Assembly: GCA_013407085.1 (NCBI GenBank)
Contig: JACCGJ010023620.1
Coordinates: 17,636 to 81,635, forward strand
From: Atriophallophorus winterbourni
Taxonomy: Eukaryota > Platyhelminthes > Trematoda > Plagiorchiida > Microphallidae
Reading direction: 5' to 3'
Length of the DNA stretch: 64,000 bases
A model generated the notes under the pieces. It worked only from the letters and a program-made list of their open reading frames with translations. It had not been told where the DNA came from and did no database searches. Shown piece after piece: positions 45,787 through 57,109 of the stretch; the stretch's first letter is position 1, and every line of letters begins with the position of its first letter. A program made the position numbers and the translations under genes.

Positions 45787-48183
45787 GTTGTTGTTGGCCT
45801 CCTTCGGTCGATGTCGACCATGGATGTACATCACAAACGCGTGAAAGTTCAAGTTTTGCAGCTTTTTGAGTGACTAAACAGTCCGATTCGGGAAGAGCAA
45901 TCTCTCCCGCAGCGCTGGCAACGATAGTCAGAACTCGGTTGTATTGCGTTAGTTGCACGTCGGCGGCGTGATCTGCGTTCAGCTGCCAAGAGCTGTATCT
46001 GCTCCTCCCCAGCATGCAGACGACGCTTTACACATGGCCTTCAATGTGAGCGGTCGAAAGCAAGTTCTTCCCAACTCGCCGGGTCAATGCCAAGAGCTTT
46101 CATATCTCTTTTACAAACGTCTTTGTACCGCAAGTGCGGTCTGCCCCATGGTCGACTTCCTAGTTGCAACTCACCATAGAGTAGATCTTTCGGAATACGA
46201 CCATTTTCCATTCTATAGACATGACCAAGCCAGCGCAGGCGGCGCTGTCGCAATAGAGTGAACATGCTCTGTAGACCAGCTTTTAAAAGCGCTTCAGCAT
46301 TAGTCACTCTGTCCATCCACGATATGTTCAAGATACGACGAATGCTTCGTAGATGGAAAGCATTCAGCTTCCGTTCGTTTCTTGCGTGGGTGGTCCAGGT
46401 TTCACTGCCGTACAGTAAAGCGTTCAGTACGCACGCGCTGTATACCATCATTTTCGTCTTTACAGTCAGCTTGCGGTTACCCCAAACACGAGAGTTCAAA
46501 CGGGACAGAATGACAGCTCCTCTGCCAATTCGCTTATCAATCTCCGTGTCTAGCGAGAGGTTATCCGCAATGGTTGAACCAAGGTATGTGAACTGATGTA
46601 CTGATTCAAGCTGACAGTTTCCAACAGTTATGATGGGAGGCGATACAGTCCCTTGGCTACGGACTTTGGTCTTGCTCATGCTGATTGTTAGACCAAAGTC
46701 TTTGCATGCCGACGAAAAACAGTCCATTAGAGACTGAAGGTGCTCCTGGGAGTGAGCAATGAAGGCTGCATCGTCGGCAAACAGCAGGTCACGGATTAGC
46801 ACATTTCGTGCCTTGGTTTGTGCTCTCAACCGGTTTAGGTTGAAAAGCTTGCCATCATTTCGCGTGCGTAAGTAAATACCTTCTGTTCTCGTCCTGAAAG
46901 CGTACTTCAGAAGTAAAGCAAAGAAAATGCCGAACAGCGTGGGAGCCAGAACACACCCTTGTTTGACGCCTCGGCGAATTTCAAAGACTTCTGAGCTGAA
47001 ACCGTTAAAATGGACTGAGCCCTTCATGCCTGAGTGGAACGAAATAACGAGCTTTAGCAGTCTTGGTGGGCAGCCTATCAAATCAAGCATTTTGAAAAGA
47101 CACTCCCTGCTGACGTAGTCGAATGCCTTCGTTAAATCAATAAAAACAGCGTATAATGGCATACGCTGTTTCCGACACTTTTCTTGAAATTGTCTTAGGG
47201 AGAAGATCATGTCAACGGTCGATCTTCCCTTGCGAAAGCCACATTGAGATTCGGAGTAAATTCTATCAGCTAAAACTTGCAGCCGGATCTGTAAGACTTT
47301 AGCAAACAATTTGCCTACAACATTCAGAAGGGAGATTCCTCTGTAGTTGTTGCAGTCGCTTCTATCTCCTTTATTCTTGAATAGCGTGATGATCTTTGTG
47401 TCTCGCATCTCTTGTGGGACACCCCCCTCCTGCCAGCACTGAAGAAGCAAATGGTGAAGCGGTTGTAATAATGCTGCTCTACCGCATTTGATGAGCTTAG
47501 GTGGAATTCCGTCGTCACCAGGGGCCTTCCCATTCGCTAAGCGGTCGATTGCTCTATTGAGCTCATCAAGAGTAGGGGGAGTATCTAGATATTCAATAGT
47601 CGGCAACCGCTCGAAATTTTCAAATACATGTGGTAAAACCGTACTGTCCCTAGAGTAGAGGGAGGAGAAGTGCTCTACCCATCGTTCCATCTGCTGAGTT
47701 TTGTCCACAATCGGGTCACCAGATACAGACTTAATGGGAGCCATTTTATGTTTGTTTGGACCAATGGCTCTCTTGATCCCATCATACATGCCGTGAAAAT
47801 TTCCAGTATCCGCAGCTTTTTGGATACTACGGCTAATTTCTGTCCAGTAGTCATTTGCACATCGCCTTGCAGTCTGTTGGACCTTATTTCTGGCTGCTCT
47901 TAAAAGTCGTAAGTTTTCATCTGTTGGCATACCTTTGAACCTCAAGAATGCTGACCGTTTCTCATCCAACACAGCAGTCATCTCATAAGCTTTTGCTTCG
48001 AACCAGTCGCTCGTTCGAGCTTTCTTCGGACCGAAAGTGGAAAGTGCGACTCGGCATATGCTGTTTTTAATCGATTCCCAGTTTTCTGAAGCCGATTCAA
48101 GTGGGGTTGTCTTGCTGAACTCGGCTGTGAAGGCTTTTGCGAATCGCGCAGCTAGATTAGGCTCGCACATGCGGGTGACGTCA
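45787..48183 (-). mobile_element. 5'-truncated RTE-like LINE
   Basis: It is inserted in macro-repeat copy 1. The empty site in copy 2 reads straight through at 62063-62068 (GCATTT). GCATTT flanks the element at 45781-45786 and 48184-48189, a short candidate target duplication. It reads on the minus strand and ends in a (CAA)n tail. The 5' end is cut in the middle of the ORF, so the endonuclease is absent. It belongs to the family that left the fragment at 19.1-19.86 kb. Confidence 0.9.
45849..48170 (-). pseudogene. RTE-like reverse transcriptase with C-terminal zinc finger
   Basis: Open from 48170 to a TGA at 46043-46041 (709 codons), then in the same frame to 45849. RT motifs: LANGKAPGDDGIPPKLIK, KIITLFKNKGDRSDCNNYRG, SQCGFRKGRSTVDMIFSLRQ, AVFIDLTKAFDYVSRE, GVKQGCVLAPTLF, DLLFADDAAFIAHS (catalytic FADD), TYLGSTI. 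C-terminal parts: LLYGSETWTT, RSIRRILNISWMDRVTNAE, RRLRWLGHVYRMENGRIPK. After the TGA (where the relative at 19.57 kb has TGG, Trp) comes YRCQRCGRDCSSRIGLFSHS, a C2H2-like finger typical of this group. One nonsense change separates it from an intact RT end. Confidence 0.9.
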
Positions 48184-48189
48184 GCATTT

Positions 48190-48599
48190 ATAAAGCGATA
48201 AGTTATCGTAAATAAGAAATAGCTGAAACAAGCATCGTAGCGCGTTAATTAAACTGCACCAATTGCTGTTCGCGAGAAACAAAGAGAATCACGGTAGTTG
48301 AATATAATTGAGACCGATTGGGAATCCTTATTCATGGAAAGAAAGTTTGTGATGAATCGGTTAGAGTAATTTTGTTAACGTTAGCCTTCTGACACAGGAG
48401 CTTCGATAAACCAATGGTATCTCATATGTACCTCAAACCCGCATCTGTGTCGATTGACGTACGATATACTGTCGTTCTTAGCTTGCCGTTGTCTTTCTGT
48501 GCGAGACCTTCTGAGAATGAAAGTCTCCTTTTCATAGACTCAGTTTCTTTTGTAACCAATATTTTGAATCCAAATTATTAAGATAACTATGAAACGCTT
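48190..48599. other. End of macro-repeat copy 1 and junction sequence
   Basis: Similarity to copy 2 ends at about 48299. From 48331 to 48440 it is related to 27313-27420. No gene was seen. Confidence 0.5.
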
Positions 48600-50137
48600 C
48601 GAGTCTGTTGCGCTTTATGATGATGGATGTATCTTCGACCTAGCGCCACCATATCTTTGGTTTTGAAGCTTCGTTTTTCAAAGCTAGCTCTTCGAAATAC
48701 TCCATGTACATATGCGCAACCATATGTGCAACCATCGGGATTGGACCGAATTGAAATCTCGTGATTCCGATGGGAATGAACTTGATTCCATGAGCATCGT
48801 CATCGTTGAGAATACACCTGATCAAGAGAAACAGAACAGCGTATGTCACATGTCAAATACATGAAACTTGGTTGAATTCAAGAAGCGATATGCAATCGTT
48901 GTAGGCAAAAAGATTGTGACACTCTAGAAATCAGGAAAAGGTACATGAATGAAGCAAGAAAGACTTAGCTTTTTACTTTCACCGCAGTTGGATGTCATAT
49001 CCATTTCGATTCTATCCGATGCACGTTTAACGGATTTGGGTACTTCGATTGAATGGAATAAACGCAACCATCCTCGTCATCCGTGAAACCTTTGCGAGGA
49101 AACCAAAGTAAAATTCCCACATTCCCACGAGTATTATGTTGAATCTATTGGGATCTTCATCGCCGGTCAGAAACCTGATAAAAAGCAAACAGAAACAAAT
49201 ATGTCAGATCTGGTATACATGAACCTGTGTTGAAATATGGGAGAAATATGAGAAAGGTTTTAGCAAAATCCAGAGTGATATTGAATAAAATATGTTAACT
49301 CTACATGAATGATGCCTGAATGTTTTTCAAAGGTCAATTTGACAGCCCTTAAGGCAGGGTCTTTTATTCCATTCGATTCGATTGACGTCCAGCATACGTT
49401 GGCCCTTCATTTGAATGGAGTGAACGCAACGATCAAATTCTTCCGTGCAACCGTCGGGATTTGACCGAATTGAAATCTCGTAATTCCGATGGGAATGAAC
49501 TTGATTCCATGAGCATCGTCATCGTTGAGAATACACCTGATCAAGAGAAACAGAAAAGCGTATGTCACATGTCAAATACATGAAACTTGGTTGAATTCAA
49601 GAAGCAATATTCAATCGTTGTAGGCAAAAAAGATTGTGACAAACTAGAAATCAGGAGAAGCTACATGAATGAAGCAAGAAAGACTTAGCTTTTTACTTTC
49701 ACAGCAGTTGGATGTCATATCCATTTCGATTCTATCCGATGCACGTTTAACGGATTTAGGTACTTCGATTGAATGGAATAAACGCAACCATCCTCGTCAT
49801 CCGCGAAACATTTGCGAGGAAACCAAAGTAAAATTCCCACATTCCCACGATTATTAAGTTGAATCTATTGGGATCTTCATCGCCGGTCAGAAACCTGATA
49901 AAAAGCAAACAGAAACAAGTATGTCAGATCTTGTATACATGAACCTGGGTTCAAATACTGGAGAAATATGAGACCATTGTTAGCAAAATCCAGAGTGATA
50001 TTGATTAAAATATGTTAACTCTACATGAATGATGCCTGATTGTTTTTCAGAGGTAAATTTGACAGCCAATAAGGCAGGGTCTTTTATTCCATTCGATTCG
50101 ATTGACGTCCAGCATACGTTGGCCATTCAATTGAATA
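48600..50137. repeat. Satellite 2, ~720-bp unit in about two copies
   Basis: GTGCAACC.TCGGGATT at 48726 recurs at 49445 (period about 719-720). CCATTCGATTCGATTGACG at about 49369 recurs near 50091. Within each unit two weakly similar halves of ~360 bp (for example GAACTTGATTCCATGAGCATC and GTTGAATCTATTGGGATCTTC) show that it too is a dimer. It ends at 50137, where satellite 1 begins. ORFs here (48640-48849, 49669-49857) are not supported as genes. Confidence 0.85.
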
Positions 50138-52660
50138 GTGCATTCCTGAGGAAATATCGCCCATTCAGTTAACATGAAGTCTTTATTTTTGTTTTAGTAT
50201 TTAACATGATTTTAGCATTCATGGTGCTGGTTGAAATACATAGACTTGTTTGATAATTATCAGAATACTTGTTTGTAACAATAACCAAGCTTATTTTGCA
50301 TGCTTATATTGCATGAGAATTCACGAATGGCGATATTGCTCACACCGGACTCGTTTAAACGTTAGGATTTGCGTCATTCCAGTCGGCTGCATCTTCAAAC
50401 TCGCGCGTTCCAGCTGATAACATTCAAAGGTGAGTTCTTGCTTACATCATCGAAAACGTCATTCGGTTTATTTGCATTCATTTGACGTTAAAATATAGTG
50501 CATTTCTAATGTATTATTGCCCATTCAGTTAACATGAAGACTTTATATTTGTGTTAGTACTTGATATGCTTTTATCATTCATGATGCTGTTTGACATACA
50601 TACATTTTTTTGATAATTATCAGAATACTTGTTTGTAACACTGGCCAAGATTACATTCGAATAGCTTGATAATTCACGAATTGTAATATAGCTCAGACTT
50701 CACTCGTGCAAACGTTGGGAATTGCGTCTTTCCAGTCTGTGGCATCTTCAAACTCGCGAGTTTGAGCTTGAAATATTCAACGGTGACTTCTTGCTTACAT
50801 CATCAAAAACGTCAAACGGTTTATTGGCATTGATTTGCTGTTAAAGTCTAGTGCATTCCTAAGGAATTATCGCCCATTCAGTTAACATGAACTCTTTAAT
50901 TTTGTTTCAGTATTTGACATGATTTAAGCATTCATGGTGCTGGTTGAAATACATAGACTTGTTTGATAATTATCAGAATACTTGTTTGTAAAAATAACCA
51001 AGCTTATTTTCGAATCACATGAGAATTCACGAATGGCGATATTGCTCACACCGGACTCGTTTAAACGTTAGGAGTTGCGTCATTCCAGTCGGCTGCATCT
51101 TCAAACTCGCGCGTTTCAGCTTATAACATCCGAAGGTGAGTTCTTGCTTGCATCATCAAAAACGTCATACGGTTTATTTGCATTCATTTGACGTTAAAGT
51201 ATAGTGCATTTCTAATGTATTATTGCCCATTCAGTTAACATGAAGACTTTATATTTGTCTTAGTATTTGATATGCTGTTATCATTCATGATGCTGTTTGA
51301 CTTACATACATTTCTTTGATAATTATCAGAATACTTGTTTGTAACACTGGCCAAGATTACATTCGAATAGCATGAAAATTCACGAATGATGATATTGTTC
51401 AGACCTCACTCGTGTAAACGTTAGGAATTGCGTCTTTCCAGTCTGTGGCATCTTCAAACTCGCGAGTTTGAGCTTGAAATATTCAACGGTGACTTCTTGC
51501 TTACATCATCAAAAACGTCAAACGGTTTATTGGCATTGATTTGCTGTTTAAGTCTAGTGCATTCCTAAGGAATTATCGCCCATTCAGTTAACATGAAGTC
51601 TTTAATTTTGTTTCAGTATTTGACATGATTTTAGCATTCATGGTGCTGGTTGAAATACATAGACTTGTTTGACAATTATCAGAATACTTGTTTGTAACAA
51701 TAACCAAGCTTATTTTCGAATTGCACGAGAATTCACGAATGGCGATATTGCTCACACCGGACTCGTTTAAACGTTAGGAGTTGCGTCATTCCGGTCGGCT
51801 GCATCTTAAAACTCGCGCGTTCCAGCTTATAACATTCAAAGGTGAGTTCTTGCTTACATCATCAAAAACGTCATACGGTTTATTTGCATTAATTTGACGT
51901 TAAAATGTAGTGCATTTCTGATGTATTATTGCCCATTCAGTTAACATGAAGACTTTATATTTGTCTTAGTACTTGATATGCTTTTATCATTCATGATGCT
52001 GTTTGACATACATACATTTCTTTGATAATTATCAGAATACTTGTTTGTAACACTGGCCAATATTACATTCGAATAGCATGAGAATTCACGAATGGCGATA
52101 TTGTTCAGACCACACTCGTGTAAACGTTGGGAATTGCGTCTTTCCAGTCTGTGGCATCTTCAAACTCGCGAGTTTAAGCTTGAAATATTCAACGGTGACT
52201 TCTTGCTTACATCATCAAAAACGTCAAACGGTTTATTGGCATTGATTTGCTGTTAAAGTCTAGTGCATTACTAAGGAATTTTCGCCCATTCAGTTAACAT
52301 GAAGTCTTTAATTTTGTTTCAGTATTTGACATGATTTTAGCATTCACGGTGCTGGTTCAAATACATAGACTTGTTTGACAATTATCAGAATACTTGTTTG
52401 TAACAATAACCAAGCTTATTTTCGAATTGCATTAGAATTCACGAATGGTGATATTGCTCACCCCGGACTCGTTTAAACGTAAGGATTTGCGTCATTCCAG
52501 TCGGCTGCATCTTCAAACTCGCGCGTTTCAGCTGATAACATTCAGAGGTGAGTTTTTGCTTACATCATCAAAAACGTCATACGGTTTATTTGCATTCATT
52601 TGACGTTAAAATGTAGTGCATTTCTAGTGTATTATTGCCCATTCAGTTAACATGAAGACT
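50138..52660 (+). repeat. Satellite 1 array, forward orientation, copy 2
   Basis: About seven monomers of ~350 bp with A and B subtypes alternating regularly. It starts inside a monomer (TGCATTCCTGAGG) directly after satellite 2. It is shorter than the copy 1 array by about six monomers. Confidence 0.95.
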
Positions 52661-54319
52661 GCAAGAACTGCAAGAACTCATCGTTGAACGTTTCAGCTAA
52701 AACGCGCGAGTTGGAAGATCAGCAGACTGGAATGACGTAACTCCTAACGTTTGAATGAGTCATGTCTGAACAATATCGTCATTCGTGAATTCCAATGCAA
52801 TTGCAAAATAATCTCGGTTAGTTGTTAAAAAACGTATTCTGATAATTATCAAAGATATGTATGTATTTCAAACAGCACCATGAATGCTAAAATCATATCA
52901 AATACAACGACAAAAATAAAGTCTTCATGTTAACTGAATGGGCGATAATACATTAGGATTGCACTATACTTTGCCATCAATTCAATGAAAATAAACCGTA
53001 TGACGTTTTTGGTGATGTAAGAAAGAACTGACAGTTGAATGATTGAAGCAGAAACGCGCGACTTTCAAGATGCAGCAGACTGAAATGACGCAACTCCTTA
53101 TGTTTAAACGAGTCTGGCATGAGCAATATCGCCATTGGTGAATTCTCATGCAATTCGAAAATAATCTTGGTCTGTTGTTACAAAAACGTATTCTGAATAA
53201 TAATATCATATCAAATACCACGACAAATATAAAGTCTTCATGTTAACTAATTGGGCGATAAAACATTAGGAATGCACTATACTTCAACATCAATTCAATG
53301 CTAATAAAGCGTTTGATCTTATTGATGATGTAAGCAAGGACTCACCGTTGAATGTTTCGAGCTGAAACGCGCCACTTTCAAGATGCAGCAGACTGAAATG
53401 ACGCAACTCCTTATGTTTAAACGAGTATGGCATGAGCAATATCGCCATTGGTGAATTCTCATGCAATTCGAAAAAATCTTGGGCGGTTGTTACAAAAAAA
53501 CGTATTCTTGAATAATAATATCATATCAAAGACCACGGACAAATATAAGTCTTCATGTTAACTTAATTGGGCGATTAAACAATTTAGAAGCACTTTATAC
53601 TTCAACATCAATTCCATGCCTAATAAAAGAGTTTGAGTCTTATTGATGATTGTAAGCAAGGATCACGTTGAATGTTTCGAGGCTGATTTTGTGACTTGAA
53701 ACGCGCACAACTTTTGTTTTTCCAAAAAAAGATGCAGCAGACTGAAATGACGCAACTCCTTATGTTTAAACGAGTCTGGTATGAGCAATATCGCCATTGG
53801 TGAATTCTCATGCAATTCGAAAATAATCTTGGTCTGTTGTTACAAAAACGTATTCTGAATAATAATATCATATCAAATACCACGACAAATATAAAGTCTT
53901 CATGTTAACTAATTGGGCGATAAAACATTAGGAATGCACTATACTTCAACATCAATTCAATGCTAATAAAGCGTTTGATCTTATTGATGATGTAAACAAG
54001 GACTCACCGTTGAATGTTTCAAGCTGAAACGCGCGACTTTGAAGATGCACCAGACCGAAATGACGCAACTCCTAACGTTTAAACGAAACATCTGTGAACA
54101 ATATCGCCATTCGTGAATTCTCATGTAATTCGAAAATAATCTTGGTCAGTTGTAACAAAAACGTATTCTGATAATTATCAAAGAAATGTATGTATTTTAA
54201 CGAGCACCAAGAATGCTAAAATCATATCAAATACTTAGACAAAAATAAAGTCTTCATGTTAACTGAATGGGCAATAATACATTAGAAATCCACTATACTT
54301 TAACATCAAATCAATGCAT
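52661..54319 (-). repeat. Satellite 1 array, inverted orientation, copy 2
   Basis: About five inverted monomers follow the same inversion joint as in copy 1. The unit at about 53460-53740 is scattered with single-base insertions and deletions that no other monomer has. Confidence 0.9.
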
Positions 54320-55598
54320 GATAGCGTTATTACCATTGCTATCCAAAGTAATGAAGTCCATACTAGCTGATGCCTTACGGAATCACTTCGAGATGAATAA
54401 TTTAATCTCCGAGGCACAGCATGGATTCAGGAAAAAACGATCCTGTCTGACAAACTTGCTATTTGCAAAAGAATCTTGGTCTGAGCTACTGGATGCCGGC
54501 CACTCAGTGGACGTAATCTATATCGATTTCTCAAAAGCCTTCGATCATGTGAATCACGAAATACTTTCGTCGAAACCACTCACCTACGGAGTACAGGGTA
54601 AACTCCATGCATGGATTAAAGAATGGTTGATATCTCGTGAGATGTACGTGAGAGTCAAAAACGAACTATCCGAGTCGATTAAAGTTGCCCGTGGTGTCCC
54701 ACAAGGATCAGTTCTCGGACCGCTTTTGTTTTTAATATATATAAACGACTTGCCTACTGTATTACAGTCGTCCGTGCTTATTTTCGCTGATGACGCAAAG
54801 CTTTGGCGCAAGATAGACTCCACAGACGACACGCAGAACCTGCAACGGGATCTCGATATGATTCACACTTGGTCCATAGACAACGAAATGCCCCTGAATG
54901 CTTCGAAATGCAGCCTATTGTCTCTCAACAGCAAGTCGAGCAAAGAATATTATCTTGGTCGCACTGTTATCAAACCCGCCTCCTCCGAAAAAGATTTAGG
55001 TGTGATTATCCAATCAGACTTAGGAAACTCAATGCAATGTCGACTGGCTGCCTGCAAAGCTGAAAACAACTTGGGTCTCCTTAAAAGAGTCCTAGGTTCG
55101 TTTGACCCCAATATTGCCTGCAAATTGATTTCAACGTACATCCGTCCTCATGTTGAATATGCTATACCGGCATGGGATCCTTGGTTGAAAAAAGATATTC
55201 TGCTATTAGAAACTCCACAGCGCAGAGCGACAAAACTCGTCCTGGGACTATCAAATTATCCATACGAAACGCGACTTAAATTATTGAATTTGCATTCGGC
55301 TGAATACAGACGGAAACGAGGAGCACTTATATTCATTTGGACAGTGCTTAATCAAACAAATCATCCTTGCGGTCATTTGTTTCATCTTTCCCATAACACA
55401 CATCTGCGAGGTCACCAATTAAAACTTTACCAACAGCATAGCAGGTTAACTGCCGCAAATATGCATTTTCCGTTCGCAATGTGCAACTGTGGAACAGTTT
55501 ACCTACTCATGTGGTACAATCTGGAACTGTTGAAGTTTTCAAAAATCACTAGATATCCACATGGGAAAGTATGTTTTTCATGTTTGAAAATAATCTAA
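54267..55598 (+). CDS. CR1-like reverse transcriptase fragment, uninterrupted (copy 2)
   Basis: This is a 443-codon open frame. The first ~17 codons are antisense satellite, and the LINE-derived part starts at IALLPLLSKVMKSI. It has QHGFRKKRSCLTNLL, IYIDFSKAFDHVNHE, GVPQGSVLGP, YINDLP and IFADDAKLW, with all RT catalytic residues, then the C-terminal region with LETPQRRATKLVLGL. Where copy 1 has a stop (34677), this copy has Lys. The fingers N-terminus, endonuclease and ORF1 are missing because of 5' truncation, so a complete LINE protein is not made. Whether it is expressed is unknown. Confidence 0.75.
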   Translation: MGNNTLEIHYTLTSNQCMIALLPLLSKVMKSILADALRNHFEMNNLISEAQHGFRKKRSCLTNLLFAKESWSELLDAGHSVDVIYIDFSKAFDHVNHEILSSKPLTYGVQGKLHAWIKEWLISREMYVRVKNELSESIKVARGVPQGSVLGPLLFLIYINDLPTVLQSSVLIFADDAKLWRKIDSTDDTQNLQRDLDMIHTWSIDNEMPLNASKCSLLSLNSKSSKEYYLGRTVIKPASSEKDLGVIIQSDLGNSMQCRLAACKAENNLGLLKRVLGSFDPNIACKLISTYIRPHVEYAIPAWDPWLKKDILLLETPQRRATKLVLGLSNYPYETRLKLLNLHSAEYRRKRGALIFIWTVLNQTNHPCGHLFHLSHNTHLRGHQLKLYQQHSRLTAANMHFPFAMCNCGTVYLLMWYNLELLKFSKITRYPHGKVCFSCLKII

Positions 55599-55707
55599 CA
55601 ATATTTTGATATTTTTTACCATCCGACCCGATGTACATTTTTGTGGGTCATGTAAAGCATAGCTTTTTACGGGCATATAATCTATGAATAAATCTATGAA
55701 TGAATGA
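54320..55707 (+). mobile_element. 5'-truncated CR1-like LINE inside satellite, copy 2
   Basis: It is the counterpart of 34397-35785 at the same position in the monomer, with the same 5' truncation and tail. That shows the insertion is older than the macro-repeat duplication. Confidence 0.9.
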
Positions 55708-55956
55708 ACCGTTTCACGTTTTTGATGATGTAAGCAAGAACTCACCGTTGAATGTGTCAAGCTGAAACGCGCGAGTTTGAAGATGCAGCAGACTGGAATG
55801 ACGCAACTCTCAACGTTTAAACGAGTCAGGTCTGAACAATATCGCATTCGTGAATTCTCATGCAATTCGAAAATAATCTTCGTCAGTGGTACAAAAATGT
55901 AATCTGAAGATTATCAAACAAATCTTTTCATTCAAAACAGCACCATGAATCCTAAA

Positions 55957-56623
55957 GGCTACCGTACGATCAGTTCTACTGTATGGCTGCGAGACGTGCG
56001 ACAAGCCGACACTCAACGATTATCGACGATTGATCCTCGTTGCCTGCGGAGTATAGCTCGTTTAGGCTGGCAACGGAAAGTCAAAATTGATGACGTCAGA
56101 AGGGCAGTTCTCGGCGATCGCTCTGTGCCACTTTCCGATCATATATCCATGTGCCAGCTGAGATGGCTGGGGCACGTTCTTCGTATGGATGAGCGAGGCC
56201 TTCCTCGCCTAGCTCTATTTGCTCTCACTGGACCTGATTGGAAACGTTGCCGTGGCGGACAAAGGAATACCTGGCGGAAGACCCTCAAGCGTCTAACAGC
56301 CCCACTAGCCATCGTGGGAACATAGCGCTTACCCAGGTGGGGTCCGAGGGACCGTGGAGATATGTGGCTGATAACACTCAGTGTGATGGCAAAAGAAACA
56401 AGTGGCGAGAATCCTGCCGTGCTTGTGTTCCCGTTTATCAGTGACCCCCCTCCCTTATTCCAAAAAGACACAAAAAGATTAAAAACGGCATGTGTAAACA
56501 GACAGACAAAAAATCCCCCTTTTTTCATTTTTATCTTTCATCACCTAACTTTTTCATGATATACTTGTTGGCACATCGTCTATAAAGACTTGTGTGATAG
56601 TAATAATAATAATAAATAATAAA
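55957..56623 (+). pseudogene. RTE-like LINE 3' fragment, copy 2
   Basis: Counterpart of 36035-36700, with the same truncation, the CRSIARLGW and RLRWLG-type motifs (QLRWLGHVLRMDERGL) and the (TAA)n tail. A few substitutions distinguish the copies. Confidence 0.8.
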
Positions 56624-56737
56624 AGAAAATCAAATACTAAGACAAAAATAAAGTCTTCGAGTTAACTGAATGTGAAATAATACATTAGGAATGCACTATA
56701 CATTAACATCAAATCAGGGCCAATAAACTGTATGACA

Positions 56738-56983
56738 TTGCACGGATGTGCAATCCTGCAGCATTTATGTGTTGTGCGACTAACATCATGCTAAATTGAT
56801 TGGCCAACGGTAGTGAGCTGCATGCTGAAACAAGCTGGAGTCTCCCTACCATTTCTATTTTTATTCCCCCCTCATATCTGTCTCGGCCTGGGCAACCTGA
56901 CAGTATCTTAGCACACGTGCAGTCTCTGACTGTGCGGCACTTTGCCTGGATCAGGCTTGTGCTTTCATACGTACGTACGTACA
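56738..56983. mobile_element. 246-bp unclassified insertion, copy 2
   Basis: Counterpart of 36815-37060 with a handful of substitutions and the same CGTA-repeat right end. Confidence 0.5.
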
Positions 56984-57109
56984 TTTTTGATGATGTAAGC
57001 AAGAACGCTTTGTTGAATGTTTCAAGGTGAAACGCGCGAGTTTGAAGATGCAGCAGACTGAAATGACGCAACTCTTAACGTTTAAACGAGTCATGTGTGA
57101 GCAATATTG

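Larger units (their letters stand above)
32341..48299. repeat. Segmental duplication, copy 1 (shared part)
   Basis: From the satellite inversion point to ATCACGGTAGTT this copy aligns with 52648-62178, apart from the two RTE-like insertions here (40658-44256 plus one 14-bp duplication, and 45787-48183) and satellite copy-number changes. Long parts differ by only about 1-2 percent by eye, and 40158-40640 looks practically unchanged. The forward satellite array to the left also belongs to the unit. Confidence 0.9.
55708..57109 (-). repeat. Satellite 1, inverted monomers interrupted by insertions, copy 2
   Basis: Same arrangement as 35786-37186: satellite at 55708-55956, 56624-56737 and 56984-57109. 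Confidence 0.85.

Noticed and set aside
45849..46043. TGA as a sense (Trp) codon in the nuclear code
   Set aside because: TGA stands where a relative has TGG, but the CR1 ORF1 TGA (20010) is not at a Trp position and other genes end normally. A simple mutation is the better explanation.
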